Below are positions 11,101 through 24,088 of a stretch of DNA of 64,000 nucleotides, piece by piece (position 1 is the stretch's first letter; each line of letters starts with the position of its first letter). The position numbers and the translations under genes are program-made. Source of the DNA: Solanum dulcamara (taxonomy: Eukaryota > Streptophyta > Magnoliopsida > Solanales > Solanaceae); the NCBI RefSeq assembly GCF_947179165.1, contig NC_077240.1:24346001-24410000 (forward strand), in the 5' to 3' direction. A model generated the notes under the pieces. It saw only the letters and a list, made by a program, of their open reading frames with translations. It searched no databases and had not been told where the DNA came from.

Positions 11101-13126
11101 CAACCCTATAATGGTCGGGTTTTTTTTTCAAACACCAAACCAAGTCAAACCAAACTACTAGTCGGGTTTTTTTTCCGATTTGGTTCGGTTTGTCGGTTTG
11201 GTGCGGTTTATCGGGTTGTCCTGTACAGCCCTATGTAACATTATGATAGTGGTTGAAAAAAGATAAGACTTTCGTTTAGGAAAGTCGAATAATTCTCTTA
11301 TTTTCTCTGATAATCAGATACTAGAAAATGACTTATGGGAAATATTTTTTTGAAAAATGAATTCTATTATATCAAAGAAACTCCTAATTAAAATTAGGCG
11401 TGTACAAAGAAAACTGATAAACTAAATCAAATCCAGAAAAAGAATTGACTAATGGTTTGGTGTTGAAAAAACTTATAATTGATTTGATTTTATAAAATTT
11501 TTTTAAAAATCAAATCGAAACTATATCAAATCAAATTCCGACATTATATTTATACAAATTTCTAAAATATTTTGTACTTTGAAATATTTATTTGATGTAA
11601 TTTGTAAGTATTTTTTAAACTTTTCATAATTCATATTTCTTAACATAGTATTTCAAGTTTGAACATCCAGTAACTTAAAAAAAGGCCTAAATCAAAATGA
11701 TGTTTATTTGTTTTGTGAGTTTTTATTGCCACTTATAATATTGTATGTTACTTTACAAAAGAAATATTCGAAAGCATTATTAGTTACATGTTTTGTGTTG
11801 CGAAGATTTTATAGGAAAAAAATCATAACCAAATCAAAAAAATCAATTTTATTGGTTTGATTTGATTTATAAATATTAAAAATTGATATAATTGTCTAAA
11901 TAACCCAATTACTGCTTCGATTTTGTAAAATAATTTGACTTTTTGCTTTTATAGATTTTGTGCTCAAATCACAAAATGTTTTAATTGCTTATAAATACTC
12001 AGTTATTGCTTCCTCGATTTTGTAAAATATCACTCAAGTAGCAAAAGGGTAGGGTTGGTCAAACTTAGGTGGATTAAATATATTTAAATTAATAAGTGAG
12101 TCACAATCCAATTCATTTAAAATTTGTTTGAATCAAAATGGATTAAATCAAATGACATGTCATAAATCAACTTGTCTAATATGACCCAACTTCCCTCCTT
12201 TTTTATTGTCTTTCGAAAAAAAAAATGTGAAAACTATATAATGTATTTTTTCCCCTCAAATTATTAACCAAATTTCTTTCGAAATTATAAAATTCCAAAC
12301 TTCAAATTTGAGTTTATGGTATTCCGTTTTAGATTCAATATTGACCCATTGGGGTACACTACTTGATGGAAAAATTATAGCTCAAATGTTTTTGGACTAT
12401 TTAGTTTACAAAATATGTATACAATGTATTGATAGTGTATGCTTTGTACTAAATATACATATTCATACACAACATATGCAATCAAAGCGTATAAATAGTG
12501 TATACTTTGGCCCATGTTGATAAACTAAACGGCCGAAGGGTACATTTATGCAAGTTGTGCTTACCGATTTGATGGGTCATTTGAGGTTCAACAATGGATC
12601 AATCGACAAAGTTAACAAATAATTAAGGTCATAATTCAACTAGTTCGAACTTAAATATATTTCTAGTAGGAAACGTCCTTTTTTTAAATGAATCATATAA
12701 TTAATACAAATCTGAATTAATCACAATAGTGAATCCCGAATACTAAATGGTTCATTTATATTCTTTTGTTTGCCTAATTTCTTACTACTACTTTTTTGTG
12801 TTTTCAGTGGATCTGAATGGGGTAAGCCAGAAGTAAAGAATTGTTTCAATGAAACAACACCAGTAAAAGGATCAACATACCCAAGTGGCTTACCAATTCC
12901 AGTAAACATAGTGAAACAAGTATTAAAGAACATGTCAAAGCCAATAGTAAGTTTACTTGACATAACAAAGCTATCACAACTAAGAAAAGATGGACATCCA
13001 AGCATATACAATGGCTTACATGGCTTGGATTGTACACATTGGTGCATTGGTGGAGTTCCTGATGCTTGGAATAATATTTTATATGCATCTCTCTTTCCCA
13101 CTAATTCTTCCAAACACTCCATTTAA
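8169..13126 (+). CDS. TBL copy 1: wall polysaccharide O-acetyltransferase with damaged splice donor
   Basis: Five exons: 8169-8458, 9226-9397, 9598-9776, 10305-10463 and 12808-13126, together 1119 nt for 372 residues. The ATG at 8169 is chosen because copy 2 starts identically and a hydrophobic signal/anchor segment follows (about residues 8-28). A PMR5N-type segment ([18 protein letters not shown], from about residue 43) precedes the PC-esterase domain with GDS at 116-118 and DCTHWC at 341-346, the expected catalytic Ser, Asp and His. Family members acetylate xylan, mannan, xyloglucan or other wall polymers in the Golgi; the substrate here cannot be told. Introns 1-3 have GT..AG ends. Intron 4 begins AT instead of GT at 10464-10465; if it is not spliced, translation stops at once at 10465-10467 and loses the DxxH motif in exon 5. 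It may therefore be a pseudogene or depend on unusual splicing. Confidence 0.8.
10586..11232. mobile_element. MITE with 10-bp target duplication in intron 4
   Basis: Inverted ends AGGGGTGTACA and TGTACAGCCCT enclose 647 bp rich in GGTTTGGTTCGG-like motifs near both ends. ATGTAACATT flanks it at 10576-10585 and 11233-11242. A duplication of this length suits a Mutator-type non-autonomous element. Copy 2 has no such insert at the matching place. Related ends are seen near 27409 and 35388. Confidence 0.75.
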
Positions 13127-13643
13127 TAAATTGTAAGCACATTCTTCATATGCATTCAAATTTCAATTTTTATTTTAATTGTATAAGGGTTGATTGAAAG
13201 CCTAAAGTATGAGGATTTGATATTTGGATATTGTTGTTTTTTCTCTCGTTCTGTATTTGATATTCATTTTGGAGAGTAAAGGCATTTTCTATCAAATAAG
13301 TTTAAATTTAAAACATAAGTTTTATATATCATAAAGAATAAACTCCAATTATTAATTGTCAAATAACAATAAATCTAACAAAACTACATAGCATCCTTTT
13401 GTTAATTTAAAAAAACACACACAAAGTTACAAACAATGTCTATTGTAACATATTAACCAAAGGATTTACACTTATGTCTCTATCATTCATTTAAATTTTG
13501 GTTTCATGATAATAAGATCAAAATTAAGGGCGTTTGGTTGAAGGAAATATTTTTGAATGTTCCTTTGTTTGATCAATCAAAATTATTAAATTTTTTTAGA
13601 AAAATAAGTTTCTTAAAAATGAGAAAAATAATTTATATAGTGA
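13127..13643. other. 3' flank of TBL copy 1, no gene seen
   Basis: AT-rich sequence continuing the 3' untranslated region and flank of copy 1. The first part resembles the flank of copy 2 after 26655 (both hold an AAGCCTAAAGTATGAGGATT-like or AAAGCCCAAAGTATGAGGAT stretch). No coding region or RNA gene was recognised. Confidence 0.5.
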
Positions 13644-13648
13644 AAATA

Positions 13649-15655
13649 TATCACGATCCAATCCATCGGTCCGTGCGGACACCCACTCTATGACCAAAGT
13701 AGGAGAACCCTTAACCCCTTATAACAAGGCATGCGGAATTTAAGTCAAAACTTGAGTAATTAACCTGATGTTTATAAAAATCTGTAGTAATACACTTGTA
13801 CAAAAAAAATAACCCATAAAACCCCCTGGATACTAGTCTAAACAGGTACAAGAGCTTCTATGAGTAGTAATAAAATAAAGGAACAATGACCCAGCTTCCA
13901 CCATAAAGAAGGAAAATAGAAGCTGCTGGAGGATCGCCTTTGTCTTCAACTAAAACACATAACTGATCCTGCAATCAGACTATACCAAGTGGCATAGCAA
14001 GAATAGTATCAGGTCAAACAATACGTACTGGTAGGCATCATCGTTCAATCTGATACCCACCTCATAATATATAAACAGAAAAATAAGAGACATCATAATA
14101 ATTAAACTTTATCACTTTATCCATCCCAACCCAATAATTACACTTCTTACTCTTACCCTTGAGGTACTCACCACTCTGCACTTTAGAGTTCCACTACCCT
14201 CTCTAGTTACAACTTAAGCCCTGTGGTTTAGAGGCTCACCTCACTTCCGCTGCTTCATCTAATAGTCTCCGACTAATAACCTTAACCACTCAATGAATTC
14301 CCCCAACCATCACGGGTCTTAGTCCAACTGTCTTACAACCTAAGGCATAGTCCTCCCACAACCACACTTTCTCACTCCACCCAATTTTAGGTAACCACTA
14401 CAAATACCACAGTTAACCGTGGAAATCTCAATAACAAAACTCCCTGTCAACAAGAGCCTCCACTTCTAAGCCTATAAATGTGAAATATGTTTATAACACA
14501 TATGTCGCATCATGGCCTAATACAGCCCATCCTCTTACCCATCAATAAGTTTTTCAGCTCACAATTCTTTATAACTAACACACCTCAACATAAGAGTTTG
14601 TTTATAGGTTCTTAATCCATGACGCACTTGCCACTAACCTTCTATTGTATGGAATTACAGATATCATCAGGTCCTCTCATGGAACCATCCACACATACAC
14701 ATACTTTGCCCTCTCAGGGGACCCAATTCAATCACATTTGTGTCAGAACGTGACACCCAATCCAAGAATGTATCAGAACGTGACACCCGATCCAGTTATA
14801 CAAACCACTCATAAAATACCAACGATAGATCACATTATATCAACAGAACAGGTCCATCGGTACACATTTAAGCATATCATAAGTAATCATTTATATAAAA
14901 ACTAACATGTTTCCCTTATCGGTACACATTTAAGCATATCATAAGTTACACAATTACATCATTAAGACAATTCCAGGGACGAAACTAACACCCACACTAC
15001 CAAACCCTTAGGGTTTATCTTCAAAAATCTACGTGTTTATATATTTCTGTATATAATACTAAGTCCGTTATAGGATAAGCGTCTGTACGCAATAATATCA
15101 CCATAATTACACTTCTCCAATCCTTACAACACCTTTTTACCCAGGTCACATTCAAATTAGACCCTAACCCAATCGAATTTCTGTCCGTGACCCATGACCC
15201 ACAGCTTAATTATATGATTTCTCATTAAAATTCCTCATATACTACACGATAGGTATATATTTACTACTCAGAAAAGAGAAGCCTAGCCTACCTGAGCGTC
15301 AAGCAACCGTGGAGAGATAATGTTGCTGAAATCATTGATTCTAGATGTCCTATGGGCAAAATCGGATTGAATTCCACTGGTTGAAGCCTTCTAACTGTTG
15401 AGATTCCCTCCCCTCTTCCTCTCAAGTCAAGAGCACCCCTTTGGCGGATTTTTTCAATAACCCTCGCCTCTAACCTCTCTTTGGAAGAAGTGGGGAAAAT
15501 AAAAAAATCGCGACTTAAGTTCTGGCCCACGTCCTCCCGCTCCAGCGGCTCCGCGAAGGCGGGACCATCCCGCTCTGACGGGATGCTAGGACCCAGTTAA
15601 GTAAATTTCTTGTGATTTTTTTTAATCATAATTAACAACGGTTCAGGTCGTTACA
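13649..15655 (-). mobile_element. Solo LTR of a gypsy-type element
   Basis: A 2007-bp segment starts TATCACGATCC and ends AGGTCGTTACA, with a 5-bp duplication AAATA on both sides (13644-13648 and 15656-15660). Inside, near 14740-14800, are short repeats with GTGTCAGAACGTGACACC. Similar repeats occur in the LTR at 50423-52240, which gives the family and the minus orientation. No internal coding region is present, so recombination between two LTRs is the likely origin. The terminal TG appears mutated to TA. Confidence 0.8.
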
Positions 15656-15659
15656 AAAT

Positions 15660-16134
15660 AGAAAAAACAATTGAGCGCATTCATGTTTTCTTAAACAAAA
15701 GTCTCGTGTTGGAGCTCCATTTTTTTCTTTTAAGGAAGCACTTCTCTTTTTAATAATTGTTAGCTGAGCCTATAAATCATAGGCCATAATACATATATCA
15801 AACATAGTGATAGTAAAGTGAGCTCATATTTGATAAGTTGTTTATATTTTAATGAGTTGGGTGAGTGATTTTTTAGATGGGTAAAATATGGGTTTAAATC
15901 CATATTTAAAAAAAAATATGAGTATTCATGGGTAAAATATGGGTATCCTATGAGCTAGCAAAATGGATTTGCTTCCAATTTTTATTCACTCAAAATTCAT
16001 GATATCACCAAAAATGTTGCAACTTTCCTTCCTTTTTATGTTCTTCATTAAAACTAATTATTTTCCTCTATACTTTAAAAAATAAAATAAAAATAAAAAA
16101 GTTAATAAAATAAATTGAAAAAGTGAAGTCTTTG
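15660..16134. other. AT-rich spacer, no gene seen
   Basis: AT-rich sequence with repeated GGGTAAAATATGGG-like words. No open reading frame with recognisable content. Confidence 0.4.
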
Positions 16135-16592
16135 ACCCTCAGAGTCAGGTCTCTGTTCGAAAGTTGGGTTTCAGATCGAGAGTCGGGTTGGGTCCCAAAT
16201 AGGTATCGAGATTGGGTCCTGAATCCATCGTCGAGGCCGAGTGTCGGGGTCAAATTCTAATTTGAAAGTCGGGTACCGAATTGGATGTCAGGATCGAATC
16301 TCAATCCGAAAGTATGGTCTCATTCAGGAGTCGAGAGTTGAGGTCGGGTCCCAATTTAAAAATCGTGTCTTGAATCGAATGTCGGAGTCAGGTATCAGGT
16401 CAAAAATTGGGTCCCGTGTCAGGTGTTGGAGTCGGATCTTGATTCAAAAGTTAGGTCCAGTTTGAATGTCGGGTGCTGAGTTGGGGGTCGTGGTCAGGTC
16501 CCGAGTTGGAAGCCGGAGGTCAGATCCTGATTTGGAAGTTGGCTTCGGAGTCGGATTTCGATTTAGAAGTCGAGTTCGACATCGGGTGTCAG
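16135..16592. repeat. Degenerate GTCGGGTC-type tandem repeat
   Basis: GC-richer block made of diverged copies of a unit built from GTCGGGTCCCGAATT and TTGGAAGTCG-like words. Spacing varies from about 25 to 50 bp. It stands out from the AT-rich DNA on both sides. Reading frames inside it are by-products of the repeat. Confidence 0.65.
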
Positions 16593-17829
16593 GTTTAATT
16601 TTATGATACAATAAAAGTAAATAAAATATTTTCAACATTTTTTTTTCAAAGAAAGACTATAATATTTTCTCCATATTAAATTTTAAAGTAAAGTACTATT
16701 TATTCCTGACAAAATGAGTAAACTAGTATATCACCCAACATATTTTTTACCCGACCCATTTGGTATCCATATAAAATATAGACGAGTTGAATTATTTTCC
16801 ATTTTATGTTGAGCATTTTTCAATCCGCTCAAATTTAAGCCAATCCGTCCATTTACCACCACTAATCAAACAAACGAAAAACTAAAAAATAAAATGGGGC
16901 CCAAACATTCTAGGGCCGAAAGGATTTGCTTTAGGAAAAAATACTAGGAAAAACATTTTTTTAATAAATAATTACTGATTTTAACGATACTCTTTATTAT
17001 TATCATTTATAGCAATATTATGATATATCTACTATGTATTAAAAGTGAATTATGAATGCAATATAAATATATTATAAGTGTTTTAAAATATATTACACTT
17101 TTTGGTAAAAAATTGACACAATATATTATAAGTTATTAAAGTATGTGATAAATATATTATCTATGAATAAAACTTGTATTATATGAGTTTTATAAATTAT
17201 TTTCGCTAATATATATTAAAATTATATTATAACTGTATTATAAGTGTTCAGTGAAAAAAAATACTACTGCTATAAATGATAAATATTTTCTTAATGTAGT
17301 ACATTTATATAAATTTTCCTTTGCTTTAGTTGCTTGCCCTTGTGCCGGCTTCATCCCTCTGTTTCCTTTTATTTGTCCAAATTATTTTTGCGCTCTCCTA
17401 AAAAAAATATTTTACTAAGTTATCATTTGTAACTGTACTTAAAAATTTAAATTTAGTTATTTATACTTCAATAGGCTTGGAAAATGATTACTTAATGATA
17501 AAGATAAAATTGAAAATAAATAATTAACTCTCTCATTATTTTTTTGGTACCAATTAATAAATCAATCAGTTTAATTATATATAGTGCTTTCATTACCTGA
17601 GTCAAAAGTAAACACAAAATATTAGTATCTCATGAAACCTCAACTTCTTAATTTATTAGCAAGAGCACTTCAGATGGTTATCAATTAAGTTGACTATGGC
17701 TAAAGTTACTTTTTTTGTTCAGAACAAAATGGGTAAAAAATTGGATTGTATATTTAACTAGAAACTACAACAATATATTTAGTAAAATTTCACAATTGAA
17801 GTATGCAGAGAGTAGAATATATGCAGATC
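16593..17829. other. AT-rich spacer, no gene seen
   Basis: Very AT-rich DNA with many TATTATA and AAATTAT words. No gene, RNA or well-bounded repeat was recognised. Confidence 0.4.
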
Positions 17830-18895
17830 TTATCATTACCTTCTGGAGGTAGAGAGGTTATTTTCGAAAGACACTCTGCTCAAGTACAATAAATTCTGGT
17901 ATAAAGAAGAAGGAGATAATGAAGAGAATATTACAGTAACAATGAAACAGTGCAAAAGTCTACAGAGAGGAGCCAAAACAACAGTATATCATGTGATAGC
18001 CGAAACACCATAAACAACATACTAGGATAGATTATTAAAAAAAACAATGATAAAAATAAAAAAACAAGAACAACAATAATACAACTAATATCATCACAAA
18101 CACCAGCCACCATAAGCAAGACAAAACTACACTACCTAATAATCTTCTACCCTAATACGTACCCTCCACCCTCTTCTGTCTAGGGTATTCATATCCTCAG
18201 TAACCTGAAATTGCGTCATATCATGTTTTATCGCTTCTCCCAAATATTTCTACGGCCTATATCTATAACCAACCTCTCGTCGGATAGGGAAGACCCACGT
18301 GGCTTCAGGTGGGTTCACATGAACCGGCTTCGTCGGAAAAATTACTGTTTGTATAAGGAAAATTATATGGTACGCTTTCAGAGTTTTATGCTAAAACATG
18401 CAACTATTGCCATTGAAATCATATATAATTTGTTAGTTTATTTTAATTTAGTTAAAATAAATGTAAATAGGTTCTTTGTAAAATTTTAATTTTTTCCTCA
18501 ACCTTGTTAATAATAAAAGTCGAGTTCTTTTTTTTAAAAAAAAAATCATTTTTTGAGATTACATTATTAACAAAAAAAAAAAAAGAGCATCGAGCAAATT
18601 ACTTGGTGTTACACTATTGGCTATTATCATCGATATATCTTTATTTTTCGATTGAACCCACTTATATAAAATTCTGGATCCATCACTATTCACATATCTA
18701 AATCATCTCAGTCTCGCTTTTTTCATGCATCTTGTCCATCACGGAGGCCACTCCCATCTTATCCCGGATATCCTCATTTCTAATATTATCGCTCCTTGTA
18801 TGATCACACATCCACCTCAATATTCTCATCTCCGCAACATGCATCTTTTGTACATGGGAGTTCTTGCCTAGCCAACATTCTGTCTCATACAACAA
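17830..18895 (-). mobile_element. RTE-type LINE 3' part, interrupted
   Basis: On the minus strand, 18895-18705 encodes the end of an RTE-type polymerase (ECWLGKNSHVQKMHVAEMRI, then ILRWMC and a VASVMDKM stretch). The remaining C-terminal end continues at about 18280-18165 (KYLGEAIKHDMTQF, TEDMN, RRGWRVRIRVE). It is followed to about 17830 by the typical 3' untranslated region with a CTCTACCTCCAGAAGGTAATG-like block. The gap at about 18283-18704 is unrelated sequence that includes a TGAACCCACTTATATAAAAT stretch, so another element seems to have inserted there. The frame is broken by stops and a shift near 18720. Confidence 0.7.
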
Positions 18896-20175
18896 TTGGA
18901 TGAACCACCACTCTATAAAACTTAAATTTTAAATTTCAATGATAACTAGAGAATATAATTATTTTGATCGACCGAAGAAATATGTAACTTGTCCAAAAAA
19001 ATTAAATATGATAATTAAGACTCAAATATACTTAATAGAAACAAGAAAAATTAAGTAAAAATAAAGACAACAAGAAAGAAACAGAGAATGGTATTCGTTA
19101 TTCTTTACTGCATATATTATTAATAAAAAGTTCTATTATGTAATACTAACAGAATAAACTTTAACAAAAAAAAGTAGTTGTGGGCGTTAAATCTGTGTTG
19201 ATTGTTTGGATGGTTGTTACATCGTTACACAATATACCATATCATATTGTATTGTAACGTATTATATTATTTTAAATATATATTATTTGAATAAATTATA
19301 TTATTCTCCGTCATTATATATATATTGTCATACGTCAGTGATTTAAAGGATAAACATAAAGACATTGTAGAATACGAAGTAGAGATATTATAAAATATGT
19401 AAAAGATAAAATAAATTAGTATTAAATAATAAGCAAAGGTAAAATAAGGAGGAAAATAAGATAAAGACATTCTCACATGAAATTAATTGTTACATAAAAT
19501 AAAATTTTGCGTACTTAAAATAATGATATAATAAATTTAATTAACAATCAAAATAAATATTATATAATGCAATAAATAACAACCATCCAAACTAGTTGTA
19601 AGGTTAATGAACATTAAATTCATCATACAATTGACAATTGACTTAGGGGTTTAAAAGTTAATATTCATTGATATTTTAGTAACTTTTCATATATATTTAT
19701 ATTGAAAATATTGAATTCGACTGAACCCGTAGAATCTACGGTCATATCCGGGTGGATTCTGTTTGGATTATAATTGCAAGGAAAAGGAAGTTTGTTTCAA
19801 CAACTTGACAGATTAATAATACTATTTCTATATTTAGGTTCTGAGTCTAACATGACATCTTATTAATTTCACCACAAATTCAGTTTATGTTGATATAGTA
19901 TTTTTTAAAATAAAATTTGTATATTTAAAAATTAAATATAATTTATAACTTACAATAATTAATCATTCAAAATATTTAAAAAATATAAAAAAAATTATGA
20001 TTAAATAAAAATTTATTTAAATCTCAAAATTTTAAAAATATCACATAATTCAAGACGGAGAGAATAATATACATATTCGAGAATAAGGAGGTGTGTGATT
20101 CCTCTATTTGAAGTGTTTCCAAGTGTGCAACATGTGATATTGCCAAGTCCTGCATAAAAATATTAAAAAATGGTA
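18896..20175. other. Upstream region of TBL copy 2 with a MITE
   Basis: AT-rich DNA without genes. At about 19205-19590 inverted ends GTTTGGATGGTTGTTAC and AACAACCATCCAAAC enclose a roughly 385-bp AT-rich MITE. From about 20080 the sequence aligns with the promoter of copy 1 (GTGATTCCTCTAT, ATTGCCAAGTC, CTGCATAA). Confidence 0.55.
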
Positions 20176-20438
20176 CTACTTCCGTTTCTTTTTAGTTTTC
20201 ATAATAAAGTTTCATACAATTCTTAAGAAAAAATTAATTAAAAGTTTTGTTTAATTAATATATCCCTTATTAGTTATTTAATTTTTACTATATATGTACC
20301 TCTTAGTCCTAGAATAATTAAGACTAAGGGCAAAATAATAAAAAAAGATAATTAATTTTCTCTCGATTGTTTATATTGACAATTATTTTGAAATAAATAT
20401 TTTTAATATACATGACAACTAAAAAGGGACTTAGTGAG
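20176..20438. mobile_element. Stowaway-like MITE in the copy 2 promoter
   Basis: A 263-bp element runs from CTACTTCCGTTTCTTTTTAG to TAAAAAGGGACTTAGTGAG, inverted ends of Stowaway type, with TA on each side (20174-20175 and 20439-20440). Copy 1 keeps the empty site: its sequence runs uninterrupted as ATGGTATAATCC at about 7979-7990. Confidence 0.8.
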
Positions 20439-20517
20439 TATAATCCTAATTTTAAACTAGTAAATAGTAATACATGTTATATCACGTCTTAGAAGATAAT
20501 TAATTTTTAAATTTCTT

Positions 20518-20526
20518 TATATATAG
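20518..20526 (+). promoter_or_regulatory. TATA box of TBL copy 2
   Basis: TATATATAG followed by AGCCACAAATAG, in the same place and context as in copy 1, about 55 bp before the start codon. Confidence 0.55.
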
Positions 20527-22142
20527 AGCCACAAATAGCTTTCAAATATATCTTATATCTCCATTATCTGTTAATTTCAAATGGGTAAAGTAATTGAGAG
20601 ATTTGGCCTTTTTCTAAATATTGGTCCTATTTCTATAATAGTAAGTTTTTGCTTATTAGAAGCAAATGCTCATGAGGTAGTCACTAATATTAGTGGAAAC
20701 AATACAAAAAATATCAAGAGTTGTGATTTATTTGAAGGGAGTTGGGTTTTTGATAATTCATATCCATTGTATAATTCAACAGCTTGTCCATTCATAAGGA
20801 AGGATTTTGATTGCATCAAATTTGGAAGAACAAATCTTGATTACCTCAAATATAGATGGCTACCCAAGGGTTGTTTCTTGCCAAGGTTCGTATTTTTTTC
20901 GTTTTTTGTATTGCTGATTAATACAAGTCTAAATTTTTGAATATAAATTTCATTTTATAAAAAAAATTCCACCACCATCAGTTATTAGCTGTTAATTGTT
21001 ATGAATCATGTAGATTTTGTACAAAGTCATATTATCCTTAAGACAATCACTTGAAAAATCCTTATGAATATGATATTTTACCACTACTTAATTTATTACT
21101 AACCATCATAACCTACAATCCTTCACAACTTGTCATTACAATTAACTACCTTTATCACCATCCTTCATCATATGACCAAAATTCATGTTAACCGCCACAA
21201 CCAGACCACCAACCACCTCTATCATCAGTTGTTATGACACTAATTAACTACCATTGCGACAATCAATATATCTAAATTACAAGATAAAACCTTTATTAAC
21301 GGCTTAACAATTGATCAACTTGTGACATTTATATATAGTCGGTGGATTTCAAGTTCTAGCGAACACATTCTCTGTGTGAATTCATAGTAATTCTTGATAA
21401 AATCGAATCAATTATAGGTCAGATATATCATAATGAACGAAATATTATACATAAAATTGATATGTATGAGCAATATTGCTATATATATTGCCAATGAAAT
21501 TGTATAATACTATATATCAAATTCATATTAATTATTATAATTTTACAGATTTAAGTCTAAACAACTTTGAATACCTTCTGTGTTTGCTTCATGCTGCTCT
21601 CCCCAATACCAAATTCAACCAACAAATAAATATACAATCTGTTTCTGTCACATTTGAGGTCAATTCCGTCTTTCTTCTTACCATCTCCATACGTAGCTTA
21701 AGCTCAAACCTTATATATGTGTTACAAATTTACTAAACAAGAATAATAAATTTTGAATCGAGTAAATTGAATGGAATGTGGTATAATTTTAGATTTAAAC
21801 TTATAAAGTTCAAATATTGAATATGCTTCCGACTTTTCGTTTAAAATTTTAATTAATTTGCAGGATTATGAAGTTGAAGTGATACTATTTGATTCAAATT
21901 ACTTGGTAGACATTGAAGTGGAACCCAATGTTGGAAGAGTATTAAAACTAAATTCCATTAAAAATGGAGAAATTTGGAAGCAAGCTGATGTTTTGATCTT
22001 CAATACTTAGCTTTGGTATCTACGAACCGATTCTCAGCAACCGTATGTACTTAAATATTTGCATCCGTTTGATCATATATAGATTTTGAAAGTAGGTTTT
22101 CAAAAAATAATATATTATTTGTTCATAAAATTTGGTCTGTTT

Positions 22143-22254
22143 ATCGAGAGTCTTTCGAAAACAATCTATCTCTACGAGATAGCGGTAAGGTTTGCGTACA
22201 CTCTATCTTTTTCAGATCTCACTTAGTGAGATTTTACTGAGTATGTTATTGTTG
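22143..22254 (+). mobile_element. SINE/RTE 3' tail in intron 3 of copy 2
   Basis: The block from CGAGAGTCTTTCGAAAACAA through GGTAAGGTTTGCGTACACTC to GAGTATGTTATTGTTGTTG matches the 3' tail shared by plant RTE LINEs and their partner SINEs, ending in TTG repeats. Only the 3' end is present. Copy 1 lacks it in the matching intron. Confidence 0.6.
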
Positions 22255-24088
22255 TTGAAATTTGGTCAGTTTTTGAAAATCTGTCTTCAAATTCAAATTT
22301 CACTCACTTACAAAACTTCAAATAAAAAATTCTAGTAAAATGCATGTCTAAATACAAACACTAAATTTTGATAACTTGTTTTCTTTCAAGTTTCAACAAT
22401 ATCTACGATCAAACGCTATCTTACTTATATGCATAGATAGAGTTTTCTTTATGATTAGTCTAATTGGAGTATATTTTTGTATATATATGTGTAGATGGGA
22501 TTTTGTTGAAAATAATGGCACGATATCCAAGGACATGAACCGTATTGAAGCTTTTCGTATAGGACTAAATACATGGGCTAAATGGGTTGAAAGGGATATT
22601 AATACAAAGAAAACCAAAGTATTTTTCCAAGGAGCATCACCCATGCATTACCAGTAAGAACTTTCATCCTTCTAATTAATTTCCTTTTGTTGCTACTCCG
22701 TTAATCAAATACTAGAAAATGACTTATGAAAAATATTTTTTTTTAGAAAATGATTTCTACCGTATCAAGCATATCCTAAAAGAAACTATAATTAATATTA
22801 GGTGTATTCAAAGGAAACGGTAAATCGATAAAAAAAGTGTTGAAAAAAAAAGTTCATAATTTATAATTTATTTGATTTGATTTGATTTGATTTTAATTCA
22901 AAAAGGTCAAATTGACATTATACAAGTTTATAAATATATTTTAAAATATTTATTATAATGTCATTTTGTAAGTATTTATTAACCTGTTTCTTATATATTA
23001 TTTCAAGTTTGAACTGATAATTTTTTTATGGTATAATAAGTCTTTACAAAATTATAGCTCGTAAGCATCTAGTAACTCAAATACTCCCCAAATTAAAATC
23101 ACGTTCATTTTCATTAGTATTTCTTATTAATAGTACTTGTTTTATGGATTTTCATTATCTTTATTATTGGTGACTCTAAATTTTAGCATAATGATATGAC
23201 TTATTTTACTTCTTTTTCAAGATTCTTCGGATGCGTCATATAATTATTGTATCTTATGACCAAAAAAAATAAAAATTGAAAGCATTAGTTACATATTGCT
23301 TTTATAGGAGTTGTGGTCAGTTCAAAAAATGTTTTAATTATTCATAAATAACTCAATTATCACTTCCTCGATTTTATAAAATATCAGTCAAGTAGCAAAA
23401 GGTCAGGTTTAATTTGGTCAAATTAAGGTAGATCAAAACTGATCAAATCAATAAATGGGTCACATTCAATCAGTCTAAAATTTGCTCAAATTAAAATGAA
23501 TTAGTTCAAATAACATTGTCAAACCAACTCGTCTAACATGAATATGACCCAACTTTCCTCCTTTTTAATTGTCTTTCGAAAAATAATGTAAAAATTATAC
23601 AACGTATTTTTTTTCTTTTATTATTAATCTAATATCTTTCAAATTTATAAAATTCCAATCTTCAAATTTGAATTTGTGCTATTTCGGTTTGGGTTCGATA
23701 TTGACCCCGGATTACACTAATTGACATGCTTACCGGTTTGAAGGGTCATTTGGGATTGAAATGCCATAAATTTCCTTAAAATGGTTTGTGCAGTAACTGA
23801 ACTTATGTCCAGTGACACATTAATTCTTTAAAATTAAATTCATGAGGCATAACTTAGAGAAATATTAAAAAATGCGAAAATATGTACTTATATCCTGCAC
23901 CAATATTTTTTTGTTATAAGGGACATAAACTAAATACCAGCACAAAATAAGGGCATAAGTGCCAATGACCCTCATTTGGGGTTCAACAATGGGTCAACCG
24001 GTCAAGTTAACAAATAGTTCATAACCCTAGTCCTTTCAAACTTGAAAAACATTTCTGATAGGGAGCGCTTTCCATTAGATGAACCCTA

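Noticed and set aside
10464..12807. U12-type AT-AC intron in TBL copy 1
   Set aside because: The donor lacks the ATATCC pattern and the acceptor is AG; the other three copies have an ordinary GT donor.
14740..14800. Short regular repeats suggesting a CRISPR-like or regulatory array
   Set aside because: The units are few, diverged and part of a gypsy LTR family also seen at 28620-28700 and 51100-51220.
16241..16638. Open frames on both strands rich in Ser, Arg and Gly
   Set aside because: They lie wholly in the degenerate tandem repeat and mirror its unit; no recognisable domain or start context.
17931..18119. Hydrophobic small protein on the minus strand
   Set aside because: It falls in the 3' untranslated part of the RTE LINE; hydrophobicity comes from T-rich sequence.
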